Shown here: positions 8,249 to 17,179 of the stretch, one piece after another
Position numbering within the stretch: the stretch's first letter is position 1
Layout: every line of letters begins with the position of its first letter
Assembly (NCBI RefSeq): GCF_001421415.1
Contig: NZ_LMKH01000001.1
Span: forward strand, 760,107 to 824,106
DNA: 64,000 nucleotides
DNA from: Sphingomonas sp. Leaf208
GTDB taxonomy: Bacteria > Pseudomonadota > Alphaproteobacteria > Sphingomonadales > Sphingomonadaceae
Direction of reading: 5' to 3'
The notes under the pieces: model-generated
The model's input: the letters and a program-made list of their open reading frames with translations, nothing else
What the model was told of the DNA's origin: nothing
Databases searched by the model: none
Made by a program: the position numbers and the translations under genes

Positions 8249-11200
8249 TCAGGTTTCGACCGCGTAGAGCGCGTGGTGCGCCAGGATGAACAGCGTGCGG
8301 CCGTTCGCGCCGCCGAAGATCAGTTGCAGCGGCCGTTCGGGCACGTCGATCCGTCCGGACTCGCGTCCATCCGCGTCGTGGACGAACACCTGGCCGTTCG
8401 CGAGGTAGACGCGGCCGTCCGGGCCGACTGCAACGCTTTCGCCGCCGCGATTGGCGAACGGCTTCAGATCGGTGACACTGCCGCCGGCGCCGAGCAGCCC
8501 GCTATAGGTTTTGGCTTCGGAGCCGTTGCTGACGAACACGCGCTCGCCGAGCTTGGCCTTCACGAAGCCGTAGGTGTCGAGTGCGTCCGAGAAGCGCCAG
8601 CCGAGGTGGTTGGCTGGCCCCTGCTGGACGGTGCGATACGCGGGCAGGACCAGCGAGCCGTCGGGCGAGACATATTCGCGGGGTTTGGGCACGGCCATGT
8701 CGCGCGCGAACATCTCGCCGAGCGTCGTGAACTGGTAGGTCGTCGGATCGATCTGATCCTTGAACTCGCCATTGACCCAGAAATTGCCCGGTAGCGCGAT
8801 GTTCGCATCGCGGTGCGGAGTCACCGGCGTCGGGGGGATCACGGCGATGCTGTCCGGATCGCCGGGCTTGATGCTGTAGACCGTCCCCGCCGCGCCGTCC
8901 GACGACAGCACCATGAGGTTACCCGAGCGATCGACCGCGAGGTTGACCGGATCGACGGGCGCATCGGCGGCGACCGTCAGCCCCTCGCCCGCCGTCCAGC
9001 CATAGATGCGGTGAGTATTATGCTCGACGAAGTAGAGCTTGCCCTTCGCATCCACCGCCGCACCGGCGATCGAGTAGAACCCGTCTTCCAGCTTGCGAAC
9101 GGCCGGGCCAGTGGTCGTCGCGACAAGCGTGGCGCTGCGTTTCACGTCCAGCACCGCGAACTCGCGTTCGCGCACCTCCGCCCCGGAGGTCATGTCCTGG
9201 ATCGCGTTCTCGTACGGGAACTTGCTCGCGCGCAGGTCGGTGCCGCAGCCTTCCGCATCGCAGAACGCCAGCCCGCTTTCCCCGTTCACATGCACGTTGC
9301 GGAAGCGGATATCGTCGGAATTGTAGATCCTCACCGCCGATGGTGCCGGCTGGAGCGACCGCGTCACGCGGTAGGCGTGATAGTTCGCGAACAGGATGTT
9401 GCTCGAATTGCGAACCTCGAGCGACAGCGCGTTGCGGCTTTCTCCCGCCTCTTCCTCGGTCTGCGGTGCGAGGAACTCCCAGTTCTTGACGCCGTCCAGG
9501 ACGATCTCGGCGCGTGCGTGATGCTCGGCGGACATCTCGTATACGTGGCCGGGCGTGCTGGTGTTCGAGACGTGGAGCCCGGCGGCGGCGAAGGTGTTGG
9601 GGGTCCACAAATTGTTGAACGTGCCGCCGCCGCCATCGGTGACCGACAGGCTCGCATATTGCCCGTCCCAGCGCTTGCGCGGATCGGCGTCGCCGGTGTG
9701 GTCGGCGTTGTACGGATCGATCCGACTGCCGTCGGCGCGGCTGGTACCATGGCCGCCGTGGAAGCGGACGTCGTCGACCAGCGAGTCCGCGCCGGCCTTC
9801 CATAGCAACGCGGTCGCGCGTGGGTTGATGCCGCCGGTGGTCAGGCCGATGCCGGAGACGATCGCGGCGCCACCCTTCACGCTTTCGATCAGCCCCTTGA
9901 CGGCACCGATGCCGCGGAACGCCGGCGTGTCGTCGGCGAGCACGATCTGGGTCATGTCCGGGTGCAGGCCGATCAGCACCGTGTCGGGCCGCAGCTTGAG
10001 CGTATCGGAAACGCGGTAAAAGCCGGTGGGGAAATAGACCACGCGGTGCGTATCGATTGCGTGCTGGATCGCCGCTGTATCGTCGGTCGCATCGTCGCCC
10101 TTCGCGCCCGCGCTCCGCACGTCGAACCACTGCGCGACAGGCGGCAGCGCGCGGATCGCCGGCGGTATCCGCTTGGGCATCGCCGGGATCGGCGCGGCAT
10201 CGACGCGCGTCTCGTACTTGCCGGTCGCGCCGAGCCCCGGCAGCGTCAGGCCATAGCTGAACGCCTTTACCCGGTATCGCGCGCCCTGCCCGGCCACGGT
10301 CTTCCCGCTGTCACGGAACCGCGCGAAGATCGGCACCGCGCTGGCAGTGGCGTCCTGGAAGCCGATCTGCGTGTAGACATTGTCCTCGTTGCTGATGACT
10401 ACGGCGGCGTCCGAGACGTTCTCGAACCGCACGTCGCGGCCCCATAGCCAGTCGCCATAGCCACGGTCGATCTCGATCCCGACGGGGACGTTGTGGATAC
10501 TGGTGTTGACGAGCGTCAGCCCCGCCTCATGCTCGCGGATCGCGGCGTCGCGCTGGCCCTCGAACGACGAATCCAACAATGTGTACTGCCATGCGGGTGA
10601 GGTCTTCTCGCTGAGGATGCCGTAGCGCCCGCCGAAGAAGCGCAGGTCCTGCCCGACATTGCCGACTTGATAGATACCGGCTAGCCCGGAGCCGATGTGA
10701 AAGTCGACATGGCTCAGATACGCGTGCTGCGCCAAGTGGAACCGCACTGCGGTCGCCGCCGGATTGCCGTCGCCGATCTCGAAATCGACGTTGCTGAGCG
10801 CGGAATAGAACGTCCCCGAATTGGCGTCGGCGATGGTCGCGTCGAACGGTACGCTGGTCGGCGGTGGCACCGGCACCTTTGGCGGCGCGGCCCGAGTGTC
10901 GGCGCGCGAACCGGTGAAGAACAGCATGTTCGCCACGCCGGTCTGGAAACCGGGGGTCGCCGCGCCGAGCGTGATGACGGGGCGCGTCTTGCCCGTGCCG
11001 AACACGCGCACGCCCGGCCAGACGAAGATCGTCCGCGAGATGCGGTAGCGGCCGGCGGGCAGGAAGACGATGCCCTCGCCCCCTTTAGCGCTTGCCGCGC
11101 TATTGATCGCGGCCTGGATCGCGGCGGTATCGTCTGCTCGGCCGTCACCGCGCGCCCGTACCGTGACCGAACGCGGATCTGCCGGTGCGGTCAAGAACGC

Positions 11201-11284
11201 GGACTTTGAGGGCAAGGCCGAACGGGGGGCCGCGAAGGCTGGAACCGTCGTCCCCAGAAGCGCGATCGCTAGCGTCAGTTTCAC
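8249..11284 (-). CDS. Secreted pectate-lyase-3-like beta-helix protein fused to a gluconolactonase-like beta-propeller
   Basis: A 1011-residue exported protein. GTG at 11284 gives MKLTLAIALLGTTVPAFAAP, a clear signal peptide; the upstream in-frame ATG would hide it. Two pectate_lyase_3 units begin near residues 40 (DGRADDTAAIQAAINS) and 390 (AKGDDATDDTAAIQHAID), as in GH55-type two-domain beta-helices. The last roughly 280 residues form NHL/SMP-30-like blades (GAAVDAKGKLYFVEHNTHRI, NLAVDRSGNLMVLSS, SVAVGPDGRVYLANGQV). Attacking a polysaccharide and sensing or opening its lactone products is an inference. Divergent from gluconokinase and directly upstream of the lactonase. Confidence 0.82.
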   Translation of the reverse strand: MKLTLAIALLGTTVPAFAAPRSALPSKSAFLTAPADPRSVTVRARGDGRADDTAAIQAAINSAASAKGGEGIVFLPAGRYRISRTIFVWPGVRVFGTGKTRPVITLGAATPGFQTGVANMLFFTGSRADTRAAPPKVPVPPPTSVPFDATIADANSGTFYSALSNVDFEIGDGNPAATAVRFHLAQHAYLSHVDFHIGSGLAGIYQVGNVGQDLRFFGGRYGILSEKTSPAWQYTLLDSSFEGQRDAAIREHEAGLTLVNTSIHNVPVGIEIDRGYGDWLWGRDVRFENVSDAAVVISNEDNVYTQIGFQDATASAVPIFARFRDSGKTVAGQGARYRVKAFSYGLTLPGLGATGKYETRVDAAPIPAMPKRIPPAIRALPPVAQWFDVRSAGAKGDDATDDTAAIQHAIDTHRVVYFPTGFYRVSDTLKLRPDTVLIGLHPDMTQIVLADDTPAFRGIGAVKGLIESVKGGAAIVSGIGLTTGGINPRATALLWKAGADSLVDDVRFHGGHGTSRADGSRIDPYNADHTGDADPRKRWDGQYASLSVTDGGGGTFNNLWTPNTFAAAGLHVSNTSTPGHVYEMSAEHHARAEIVLDGVKNWEFLAPQTEEEAGESRNALSLEVRNSSNILFANYHAYRVTRSLQPAPSAVRIYNSDDIRFRNVHVNGESGLAFCDAEGCGTDLRASKFPYENAIQDMTSGAEVREREFAVLDVKRSATLVATTTGPAVRKLEDGFYSIAGAAVDAKGKLYFVEHNTHRIYGWTAGEGLTVAADAPVDPVNLAVDRSGNLMVLSSDGAAGTVYSIKPGDPDSIAVIPPTPVTPHRDANIALPGNFWVNGEFKDQIDPTTYQFTTLGEMFARDMAVPKPREYVSPDGSLVLPAYRTVQQGPANHLGWRFSDALDTYGFVKAKLGERVFVSNGSEAKTYSGLLGAGGSVTDLKPFANRGGESVAVGPDGRVYLANGQVFVHDADGRESGRIDVPERPLQLIFGGANGRTLFILAHHALYAVET

Positions 11285-11418
11285 AGGCTCACCCGAAATT
11301 GGTGTGGGACGCGCCGGACGATGTCCGCCAGTCTGCACCGCAGGTAGAGATGCATGCGACCATAGGCGATCACGACCAAGGTCGTAGTAGCCGATCCCGC
11401 GTGCTCGGACGATAGACG

Positions 11419-12051
11419 GTGACGAACCGACCGCGCGCAGCTTATGGAGAGCCAGTGCCTCCTTCCCCCGAAACGATCCCCAATCCGGCCGACGCGCTAC
11501 CCTATGCCATCATAGTCATGGGCGTCAGCGGCAGCGGCAAGTCTACGCTGGGTGCCGAACTTGCGCGGCGTCTGCGCTGCGAATTCCTCGAAGGGGATGC
11601 CTTCCATAGTGCCGACAGCGTCGCGAAGATGCGGTCGGGCCAGCCGCTCGACGACCAGGATCGCTGGCCTTGGCTCGATAGGATCGCAGCCGGATTGCAC
11701 GATGCGGCCCGGACGGATGGTACTGCGGTTGCAGCGTGTTCGGCGCTGAAGCGGGCCTATCGCGATCGACTAGTCCACGCCGTCGGTATGCCGTTGCTGT
11801 TCGTGTTCCTCGATACGAAGGACAGCGGCGAACTCGCCCGACGGCTGGTCCACCGTGCGGACCATTACATGCCGGCCAGCCTGCTCGCGAGCCAGCTCGA
11901 TACGTTGGAAGCACTCGGCCCCGACGAGCGCGCCGTCACGCTCGATGCGGAAGATGCGCCCGATCGGCTTTGCGCCGAAGCGCTCGGGTGGATCGGACGC
12001 GAGATGTCTGGCGCGTCCAAGATACCGGAAGACGCACGACGAAGGTCGTAA
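11419..12051 (+). CDS. gntK: Gluconokinase
   Basis: Phosphorylates D-gluconate to 6-phosphogluconate with ATP, feeding the Entner-Doudoroff pathway. The P-loop GVSGSGKST is at residues 35-43. It is followed by the gluconokinase signature FLEGDAFHSADSVAKMRSG, PLDDQDRWPWLDRI, and CSALKRAYRDRLR-like CSALKRAYRDRL. Later FVFLDTKDSGELARRL and HYMPASLLASQLDTLE are also typical. The first GTG (11419) is used. GTG 11455, with GGAGAG just upstream, would remove a non-conserved N-terminus and is a fair alternative. It is transcribed away from the beta-helix gene, so 11285-11418 is a divergent promoter region. Confidence 0.92.
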   Translation: MTNRPRAAYGEPVPPSPETIPNPADALPYAIIVMGVSGSGKSTLGAELARRLRCEFLEGDAFHSADSVAKMRSGQPLDDQDRWPWLDRIAAGLHDAARTDGTAVAACSALKRAYRDRLVHAVGMPLLFVFLDTKDSGELARRLVHRADHYMPASLLASQLDTLEALGPDERAVTLDAEDAPDRLCAEALGWIGREMSGASKIPEDARRRS

Positions 12052-12121
12052 TAGCCAAGGCGACCGGCAAGGCCGACACTCGGTGGCAGTACTCGCGCAG
12101 GAGTGCGGTCGAGGGTCGTTG

Positions 12122-13006
12122 ATGTCGCTACGCGTTGCTTTCGCCCTCATGCTGGTAGCAGCGCCCGCCGCTGCGCAACAGGCGCCCGTCGTGGCGCTCT
12201 GGCCGAACGGTGCACCCGGATCGGAAGCGCGGCGGACCGAAGCCGAGACGGTAAAGGACAGCTATGTCAGCAACGTCCACAACCCGACGCTGACGATCCA
12301 CCGCCCCGCCCCGAGCCATGCCAACGGCGCCGCGGTGATCATCGCGCCCGGTGGCGGTCACCGCATGCTGGTGTGGATCAACGAGGGCGAGGGGCCCGCC
12401 AAAGCGCTCAACCGCTACGGCGTCACGACGTTCGTCCTGAAATACCGCCTCGCGCGTGATCCCGGCTCATCGTACGATATCGAGCGCGACGCGGCAGCCG
12501 ATCTGCGGCGCGCTGTCCGGTGGGTCCGCGCGCATGCGATCGACTACACGATCGATCCTGCCCGGATCGGCGTGATGGGCTTTTCGGCAGGCGACGAACT
12601 CGTGTCGCTCGTCGCCGACAACCCTGCGCCGGCGCAGACGCCGACGGACTCGGTCGACCGCGTGAGTGCACGGCCGGACTTCCAGGTGCTCGTCTATCCG
12701 GGGCCGCTCGGCACGCCGGCCAAGGCCGTCGCAAACGCGCCGCCGGCATTCCTCGTTGCGGGGTCGCTCGACCAGTGCTGCGCGACATCGGCCATGACGC
12801 TGTATTCGCAGCTCCGCGCGGCGGGCGTTTCGGCGGAGCTGCACCTTTACGCGGACACCGATCATGCGTTCAATCTCGGCACGCGGTCGGAGCGCATCTC
12901 GATCCAGCATTGGCCGGATCGGTTGGCTGACTGGCTTGCCGACGGAGGCTGGCTCGTCCCTCGCGGATCGGCGAAGATACCCCCAGTTTCTCGAAAGGAA
13001 CCCTGA
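12122..13006 (+). CDS. Exported alpha/beta hydrolase (acetyl-xylan-esterase-like)
   Basis: A 294-residue protein with a signal peptide ending at APAAAQQ. The motif VALWPNGAPGSEARR after the signal, the oxyanion-hole-type IIAPGGGHRML and the nucleophile GFSAG (Ser155) place it in a family of short carbohydrate-ester hydrolases. A candidate acid-base pair follows, with the His in ADTDHAFNL near residue 252. GAGGG lies six bases before the ATG at 12122. The stop overlaps the next start (TGATG at 13004-13008), so it is translationally coupled to the oxidoreductase. Confidence 0.85.
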   Translation: MSLRVAFALMLVAAPAAAQQAPVVALWPNGAPGSEARRTEAETVKDSYVSNVHNPTLTIHRPAPSHANGAAVIIAPGGGHRMLVWINEGEGPAKALNRYGVTTFVLKYRLARDPGSSYDIERDAAADLRRAVRWVRAHAIDYTIDPARIGVMGFSAGDELVSLVADNPAPAQTPTDSVDRVSARPDFQVLVYPGPLGTPAKAVANAPPAFLVAGSLDQCCATSAMTLYSQLRAAGVSAELHLYADTDHAFNLGTRSERISIQHWPDRLADWLADGGWLVPRGSAKIPPVSRKEP

Positions 13007-14103
13007 TGGAATTCGGCAGGCGTGATCTCCTGGTCGCCGCGGCAACGCTGGCCATAACGTCGAGCGGCGTGGCCCGTGCCGCCCCCGATCGCAAGCTCGG
13101 CTATGCGATCGTCGGACTCGGCTATTACGGGTTGCAGACGATCCTGCCGCAGTTCGTCAATTGCGAGCATTCGCGCGTGACTGCGCTGGTCAGCGGAGAC
13201 CGAGCCAAGGCGCTCGCAACCGCAACGAAGTACGGCGTGCCCGAGCGGTCGATCTATACCTACGCCGATTTCGACCGCATCCGCGACAATCCGGACGTCG
13301 ACATCGTCTATGTCTGCCTGCCCAATTCGATGCATGCCGAATACACCATTCGCGCGGCGAAAGCGGGCAAGCACGTCATGTGCGAGAAGCCGATGGCGAT
13401 CTCGATCGCCGAATGCGAGGCGATGATCCGGGCGTCCAAGACCGCGGGCAAGAAGCTGATGATCGGCTATCGCTGCCACTTCGAGCCGTTCAATCTCGAA
13501 GCGATGCGGCTCGCTAAGACGGGCGCGGCGGGCAAGATCCGCTACGTCCGTTCGGAGCATGGTTTCGTCCAGGGCGATCCGAACAAATGGCGGCTCAAGC
13601 GCGCACTGTCCGGTGGCGGATCGCTGATGGACATGGGCATCTACAGCCTGCAAGCGGCGCGCTACATGACCGGCGAGGAGCCGATCGCGGTCACGGCCCG
13701 CGAATCCACCGACCGCCGCGATCCGCGGTTTCGCGAAGTCGAGGACATGATCGAGTGGACGCTCGAATTCCCGTCGGGCGCGATCGCCGGGTGCCAGTCG
13801 ATGTACAGCGCCAACCAGAACCATATCCTGCTGATGGGCGACAAGGGCCGCATCGAGCTGGAGCCGGCGACGCGCTATGACGGTAACAAGATGTGGACTG
13901 GCCGTGATGGTCGCGAGACCGCGATCACCAGCCCCCCGCCCGGCCCTGGCAAGACGCAGTTCGCGGGGCAGCTCGATCATCTGGCCGAATGCATCCTCGA
14001 CGGGCGCGAACCGATCGTCTCGGGCGAAGAGGGCTTGCGCGACATGCGCATCGTCGAGGCGATCTATCGGTCCGTGCGCGAAGGCCGGACGGTGAAGCTG
14101 TGA
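13006..14103 (+). CDS. Gfo/Idh/MocA oxidoreductase, glucose-fructose-oxidoreductase-like, Tat-exported
   Basis: A 365-residue NAD(P)-dependent sugar oxidoreductase. It starts with a twin-arginine-like leader (MEFGRRDLLVAAATLAI, cleavage near ARA). The Rossmann motif is VGLGYYGLQ, the catalytic Lys is in MCEKPMAISI, and the C-terminal domain has GGGSLMDMGIYSLQAARYM followed by TGEEP. The last resembles periplasmic glucose-fructose oxidoreductase, which carries a tightly bound cofactor and makes gluconolactone. The export signal and the neighbouring lactonase and gluconokinase fit such a role, but this is inference. It overlaps its neighbours at both ends by one base (TGATG). Confidence 0.87.
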   Translation: MEFGRRDLLVAAATLAITSSGVARAAPDRKLGYAIVGLGYYGLQTILPQFVNCEHSRVTALVSGDRAKALATATKYGVPERSIYTYADFDRIRDNPDVDIVYVCLPNSMHAEYTIRAAKAGKHVMCEKPMAISIAECEAMIRASKTAGKKLMIGYRCHFEPFNLEAMRLAKTGAAGKIRYVRSEHGFVQGDPNKWRLKRALSGGGSLMDMGIYSLQAARYMTGEEPIAVTARESTDRRDPRFREVEDMIEWTLEFPSGAIAGCQSMYSANQNHILLMGDKGRIELEPATRYDGNKMWTGRDGRETAITSPPPGPGKTQFAGQLDHLAECILDGREPIVSGEEGLRDMRIVEAIYRSVREGRTVKL

Positions 14104-14594
14104 TGCGGCCGTTGCTTGCGGTCGTGCTAGCTATTGGCGCGACCTCCTCCCTGCCCGCACAGACCACCAGCGATCCGACGAGCTTCGCTGCATCGGCCGA
14201 CGTTCGCGCGCGGATCGTTGCGCTCGAGAAGACGATGAAGCCGGGCCAGGGGTTCGCCATGGCGCCGCTGGTGCAGGCGGACGTGACGAGTGCCTCGCTC
14301 GAATATTGGAAGGCGCCGGGCAAGCCTGCGGTGCATCCGGACGAGGCCGAATACGCGACCGTGATGGCGGGATCGGGGACGCTCGTCTCCGGTGGTACGC
14401 TGGTCGCGCCGAAGCTGCGCTTTCCGGGGCTGGTCGAAGGCGACCGGATCGAGGGTGGCACGACGCGGAAGCTTGCGGTCGGCGACGTGTTCCTGATCCC
14501 GGCGGGGACGCCGCACTGGTTCGGCATCGATGGCAAGCTGGTCATGCTCGGGACGAAGATCAGGACATCAGGTCAGCGGAAGCCCAGCCAGTAG
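14103..14594 (+). CDS. Exported cupin-domain protein
   Basis: 163 residues with a signal peptide (MRPLLAVVLAIGATSSLPAQ). A single cupin barrel follows: HPDEAEYATVMAGSGTLVSG is the first cupin motif and LAVGDVFLIPAGTPHWFGI the second, which carries a possible metal His. The start overlaps the previous stop (TGATG), making this the last gene of a coupled trio. Its 3' end overlaps the oppositely oriented DUF979 gene by 22 bases. A role in binding or isomerising a sugar acid is possible but not shown. Confidence 0.82.
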   Translation: MRPLLAVVLAIGATSSLPAQTTSDPTSFAASADVRARIVALEKTMKPGQGFAMAPLVQADVTSASLEYWKAPGKPAVHPDEAEYATVMAGSGTLVSGGTLVAPKLRFPGLVEGDRIEGGTTRKLAVGDVFLIPAGTPHWFGIDGKLVMLGTKIRTSGQRKPSQ

Positions 14595-15523
14595 AGCAAG
14601 CCGATATTGACCGCGAGCAACGGCAGCGCGGTCGGTATCTGCGCGCGGATGACCGCGTTCTTGTCCTTGAGATCGAGCAAGGCGGCGGGGACGAGATTGA
14701 AGTTGGCGGCCATCGGCGTCATCAGCGTGCCGCAGAACCCGCTGAGCATGCCGATCGCTGCGACCACCGCCGGGTCGCCGCCGTAATGGCGGACGAGCAG
14801 CGGGATGCCGATCGCCGCCGCCATCACCGGGAACGCCGCGAACGCGTTGCCCATGACCATCGTGAACAGCGCCATGCCGAGTGTGTAGGCGAGCACTGCG
14901 CCGATCAGGCTGCCCTCCGGGATCGCGTGGCCGGCGAGACCGCCGACGACGTCGCCGACGCCGGCGAGCGCGAATACTGCGCCCAGGCTCGCCAGCATCT
15001 GGGGTAGGACGGCGGCCCAGCCGATTGCGTCCATCAGCCTGACGCCTTCCGCGAGCGGCGTGGCGATACGGGGGCGGAACCATAGGTGCATCGCGACCAG
15101 CGCGATCAGGACGCCGCAGGTTAGCGCGACGAGCGTTGCTTGCTTGGGATCGACGAGGCTGGGGACTGCGCGGAACAGGACCGTTCCGCCGAGTGCTGCG
15201 GCCGGGATGATCAGTGCGGGTAGGAATATCCGGTTGCCGAGCCTTGCGGCTTCGGTGCGACGCTCGTCGAGTGTGGTAGTGGCACGCCCGCCCCGACCCA
15301 TCGCGCCCGAGCCGGCGATTGCGACGAGCGCCAGGACGAGAACGCCGTTGCCGATATCACCCAGCCGCCCGCCGAGCAGGAAGCTGATCGCCAGCACCGC
15401 GTAGAACGCCGCGTTGCCGAAGCGCTTTGGGTTGGCGTTGTCGGTCGCGCTCAGGATCGCGAATGCCGCGAACATCAGGCCGGCGATGCCGTAGATAAAG
15501 CCGGTGCCGATCATGCCGATCAT
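14573..15523 (-). CDS. DUF979 membrane subunit of a probable 5-oxoproline transporter
   Basis: A 316-residue integral membrane protein with about nine hydrophobic segments, for example FIYGIAGLMFAAFAILSA, LVALTCGVLIALVAMHLWF and GMALFTMVMGNAFAAF. The GxGxF...GTLMTPMAANFN region is typical of DUF979. The ATG at 15523 overlaps the DUF969 stop as ATGA, indicating coupled translation of two subunits of one permease. DUF969/DUF979 pairs are annotated as 5-oxoproline (pyroglutamate) transporters in current family naming; no oxoprolinase gene is in this window, so the substrate is not confirmed. Confidence 0.85.
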   Translation of the reverse strand: MIGMIGTGFIYGIAGLMFAAFAILSATDNANPKRFGNAAFYAVLAISFLLGGRLGDIGNGVLVLALVAIAGSGAMGRGGRATTTLDERRTEAARLGNRIFLPALIIPAAALGGTVLFRAVPSLVDPKQATLVALTCGVLIALVAMHLWFRPRIATPLAEGVRLMDAIGWAAVLPQMLASLGAVFALAGVGDVVGGLAGHAIPEGSLIGAVLAYTLGMALFTMVMGNAFAAFPVMAAAIGIPLLVRHYGGDPAVVAAIGMLSGFCGTLMTPMAANFNLVPAALLDLKDKNAVIRAQIPTALPLLAVNIGLLYWLGFR

Positions 15524-16173
15524 CGGCCGCGCGCCAGTCGGCGGTCGAGCAGCCAGAGGCGGAAGCCGTGGATCACGAACGCGGCGATCGCGGTCGGGAT
15601 CGCCCACATAGAGAGGTGGAGCGGCTGGATGACGATGCCGTAGCCTTCGAGGACGCCCTTCATCAGCAGGATGGAGCCGATCGCGATGAAGATATCCTCG
15701 CCGAAGAAGAGCCCGAGATTGTCCGTGGCGGCGGCCATTGCGGGGATGCGGTCGCCGCCTGGCGCAATGCCCTGCGCTTCGGCGGCGGCTTCGGCCATCG
15801 GTGCGACCAGGGGGCGGACGCTTTGTGCGGGGCCGGCGATCGAGGTCAGGCCGAGCGCTGCGGTGAGCTGGCGGAACAGCAGGTAGCCGGTGAGGAAACG
15901 CCCCACGGTGGCGCCCTTGAGCTTGCCGATCGCGAGCCGGGCGCGTTCCTGAAGTCCTTGGCGTTCGAGCATCCCAATCACCGGGAGGACGATGTAGATC
16001 ACCGTGACGTAGCGGTTCTCGTTGAACGCTTTCCCGAACGCGGCGAGGATCGCTAGCGGGGCGAGTCCAGCGGCAAGGCCGGTGACGAGCGCGGAGACGG
16101 CGACGACGAGCAGCGGATTGAACCGGAGCAGGAAGCCCGCGACGATCACCGCGATGCCGCAAAGGACCAGCAT
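15520..16173 (-). CDS. DUF969 membrane subunit of a probable 5-oxoproline transporter
   Basis: 217 residues, strongly hydrophobic at the N-terminus (MLVLCGIAVIVAGFLLRFNP). It has the DUF969 features GKAFNENRYVTVIYIVLPVIG, LERQGLQERA and a conserved AATDNLGLFFGEDIFIAIGS segment. It begins six bases after the stop of the metallo-hydrolase gene and ends overlapping the DUF979 start, so the three genes form one operon. Confidence 0.86.
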   Translation of the reverse strand: MLVLCGIAVIVAGFLLRFNPLLVVAVSALVTGLAAGLAPLAILAAFGKAFNENRYVTVIYIVLPVIGMLERQGLQERARLAIGKLKGATVGRFLTGYLLFRQLTAALGLTSIAGPAQSVRPLVAPMAEAAAEAQGIAPGGDRIPAMAAATDNLGLFFGEDIFIAIGSILLMKGVLEGYGIVIQPLHLSMWAIPTAIAAFVIHGFRLWLLDRRLARGR

Positions 16174-16179
16174 CGCCGC

Positions 16180-17109
16180 TCAGCGCGCCTGCTTGGCGAG
16201 ATCGGTGTCGAACGCGGTCTTGGCCTTCGCGACGATCTTAGGGAGCAACGTCGGATCGACGAACACGGTCGTGTCGCCGGCTTGGCGACGTTTGCCCTTG
16301 GCGATCACGTCGGCGAGTTCGGGGTGCGATGGCAGAAGGATGTCGGCGTGCAACGTGCCGAGCATCGCGATGCTGCGGCGGTAGTCGGCGACGATGCCGG
16401 GATACGCGCGGTTGCCGATCAGGCGGTTGCCTGCGACGCTGACGCTGCACGGGAAGACGACGTCGAGCGGGCGCGGCTTGGCGGGGATTCGCATCGTCCA
16501 GGTCGTGCAGCCGGGCGTGTGTCCCGGCGTGGCGCGTGCGGTCAGCGTGACATTGCCGAGCGTGACCTTGTCCCCATCGTGGACGCCGCGATCGACATGG
16601 ACGGGCGGGAAACGGATGACGCCGTAGCTGGTCTCGCCGGGTGGCACGCCGGTTTCGAGCGCGCGGACGTCGCGGGCGCCAGCAACTACGCGAGCGCCGG
16701 TTGCGCGCTTGAGCGCGGCTACACCTGCCGCGTGATCGAAGTGCGCGTGCGTGACGAGGATCAGCTTTACGTCGCGGGGGCGGACTCCGGCGTTGGCGAT
16801 GTTGCGTTCGATCATGCCGGCATTCTCTGCGAGCGTACCGTCGATCAGGATCGCGCCGGCGCTGGTCTTGATGAGGTAGGCGGCGATACCTTCGCTGCCG
16901 ACATAGGTAATTGGGCCGGCGATCGGGAACGGCGCCTGCGGGCGCGTCCACGTGGGAGGATCGGCCGCGCCGAGAAGCAGCGGTGCGCTGGTAGCGATTG
17001 CTAGGACGCCGACCCATGACCTAACGCGGGAGCCGAGCGATCCTCCCCCGCTAGGGGGAGGTGGCAGGCGTAGCCTGACGGAGGGGGCGGTAAGTGGTAA
17101 CCTCTGCAT
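16180..17109 (-). CDS. Exported MBL-fold metallo-hydrolase (subclass B3 beta-lactamase-like), repeat-derived N-terminus
   Basis: The zinc-binding motif VTHAHFDHAAG, later GHTPGCTT and a final SHPEL histidine identify a metallo-beta-lactamase fold of the B3-like type. The segment SWVGVLAIATSAPLLLGAADP is a signal-peptide core. No ATG, GTG or TTG lies between that core and a hairpin repeat. The only in-frame ATG (17109) therefore places about 25 residues from the repeat (RLPPPPSGGGSLGS) before the signal. B3-like exported hydrolases include beta-lactamases but also lactonases, so antibiotic resistance is not implied. It is first gene of the DUF969/DUF979 operon. Confidence 0.8.
   Translation of the reverse strand: MQRLPLTAPSVRLRLPPPPSGGGSLGSRVRSWVGVLAIATSAPLLLGAADPPTWTRPQAPFPIAGPITYVGSEGIAAYLIKTSAGAILIDGTLAENAGMIERNIANAGVRPRDVKLILVTHAHFDHAAGVAALKRATGARVVAGARDVRALETGVPPGETSYGVIRFPPVHVDRGVHDGDKVTLGNVTLTARATPGHTPGCTTWTMRIPAKPRPLDVVFPCSVSVAGNRLIGNRAYPGIVADYRRSIAMLGTLHADILLPSHPELADVIAKGKRRQAGDTTVFVDPTLLPKIVAKAKTAFDTDLAKQAR
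17040..17092 (+). repeat. REP-like hairpin repeat, unit A
   Basis: The palindrome CCTCCCCCGCTAGGGGGAGG is followed by GTGGCAGGC, a short loop, GCCTGACGGAGGGGG. It pairs as an inverted copy with unit B at 17112-17167 (about 85% alike on opposite strands). It overlaps the start of the metallo-hydrolase gene. Confidence 0.85.
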
Positions 17110-17111
17110 CT

Positions 17112-17167
17112 TATCCTCCCCCTCCGTCTGGCAAGTGCCAGCCACCTCCCCCTTGCGGGGGAGGATT
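17112..17167 (-). repeat. REP-like hairpin repeat, unit B (inverted relative to unit A)
   Basis: Read on the minus strand it begins CCTCCCCCGCAAGGGGGAGG, then GTGGCTGGC and GCCAGACGGAGGGGG, matching unit A. It starts 12 bases after the guaA stop and so could also act as a 3' hairpin for guaA. Paired, inverted REP units of this form are common between genes in sphingomonads. Confidence 0.85.
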
Positions 17168-17179
17168 ACATGCTTCGAC

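Noticed and set aside
16180-17109. Metallo-beta-lactamase motif considered as an antibiotic resistance gene
   Set aside because: The MBL fold is shared by many lactonases and other hydrolases, and the genomic context is a transporter operon, so resistance cannot be claimed.
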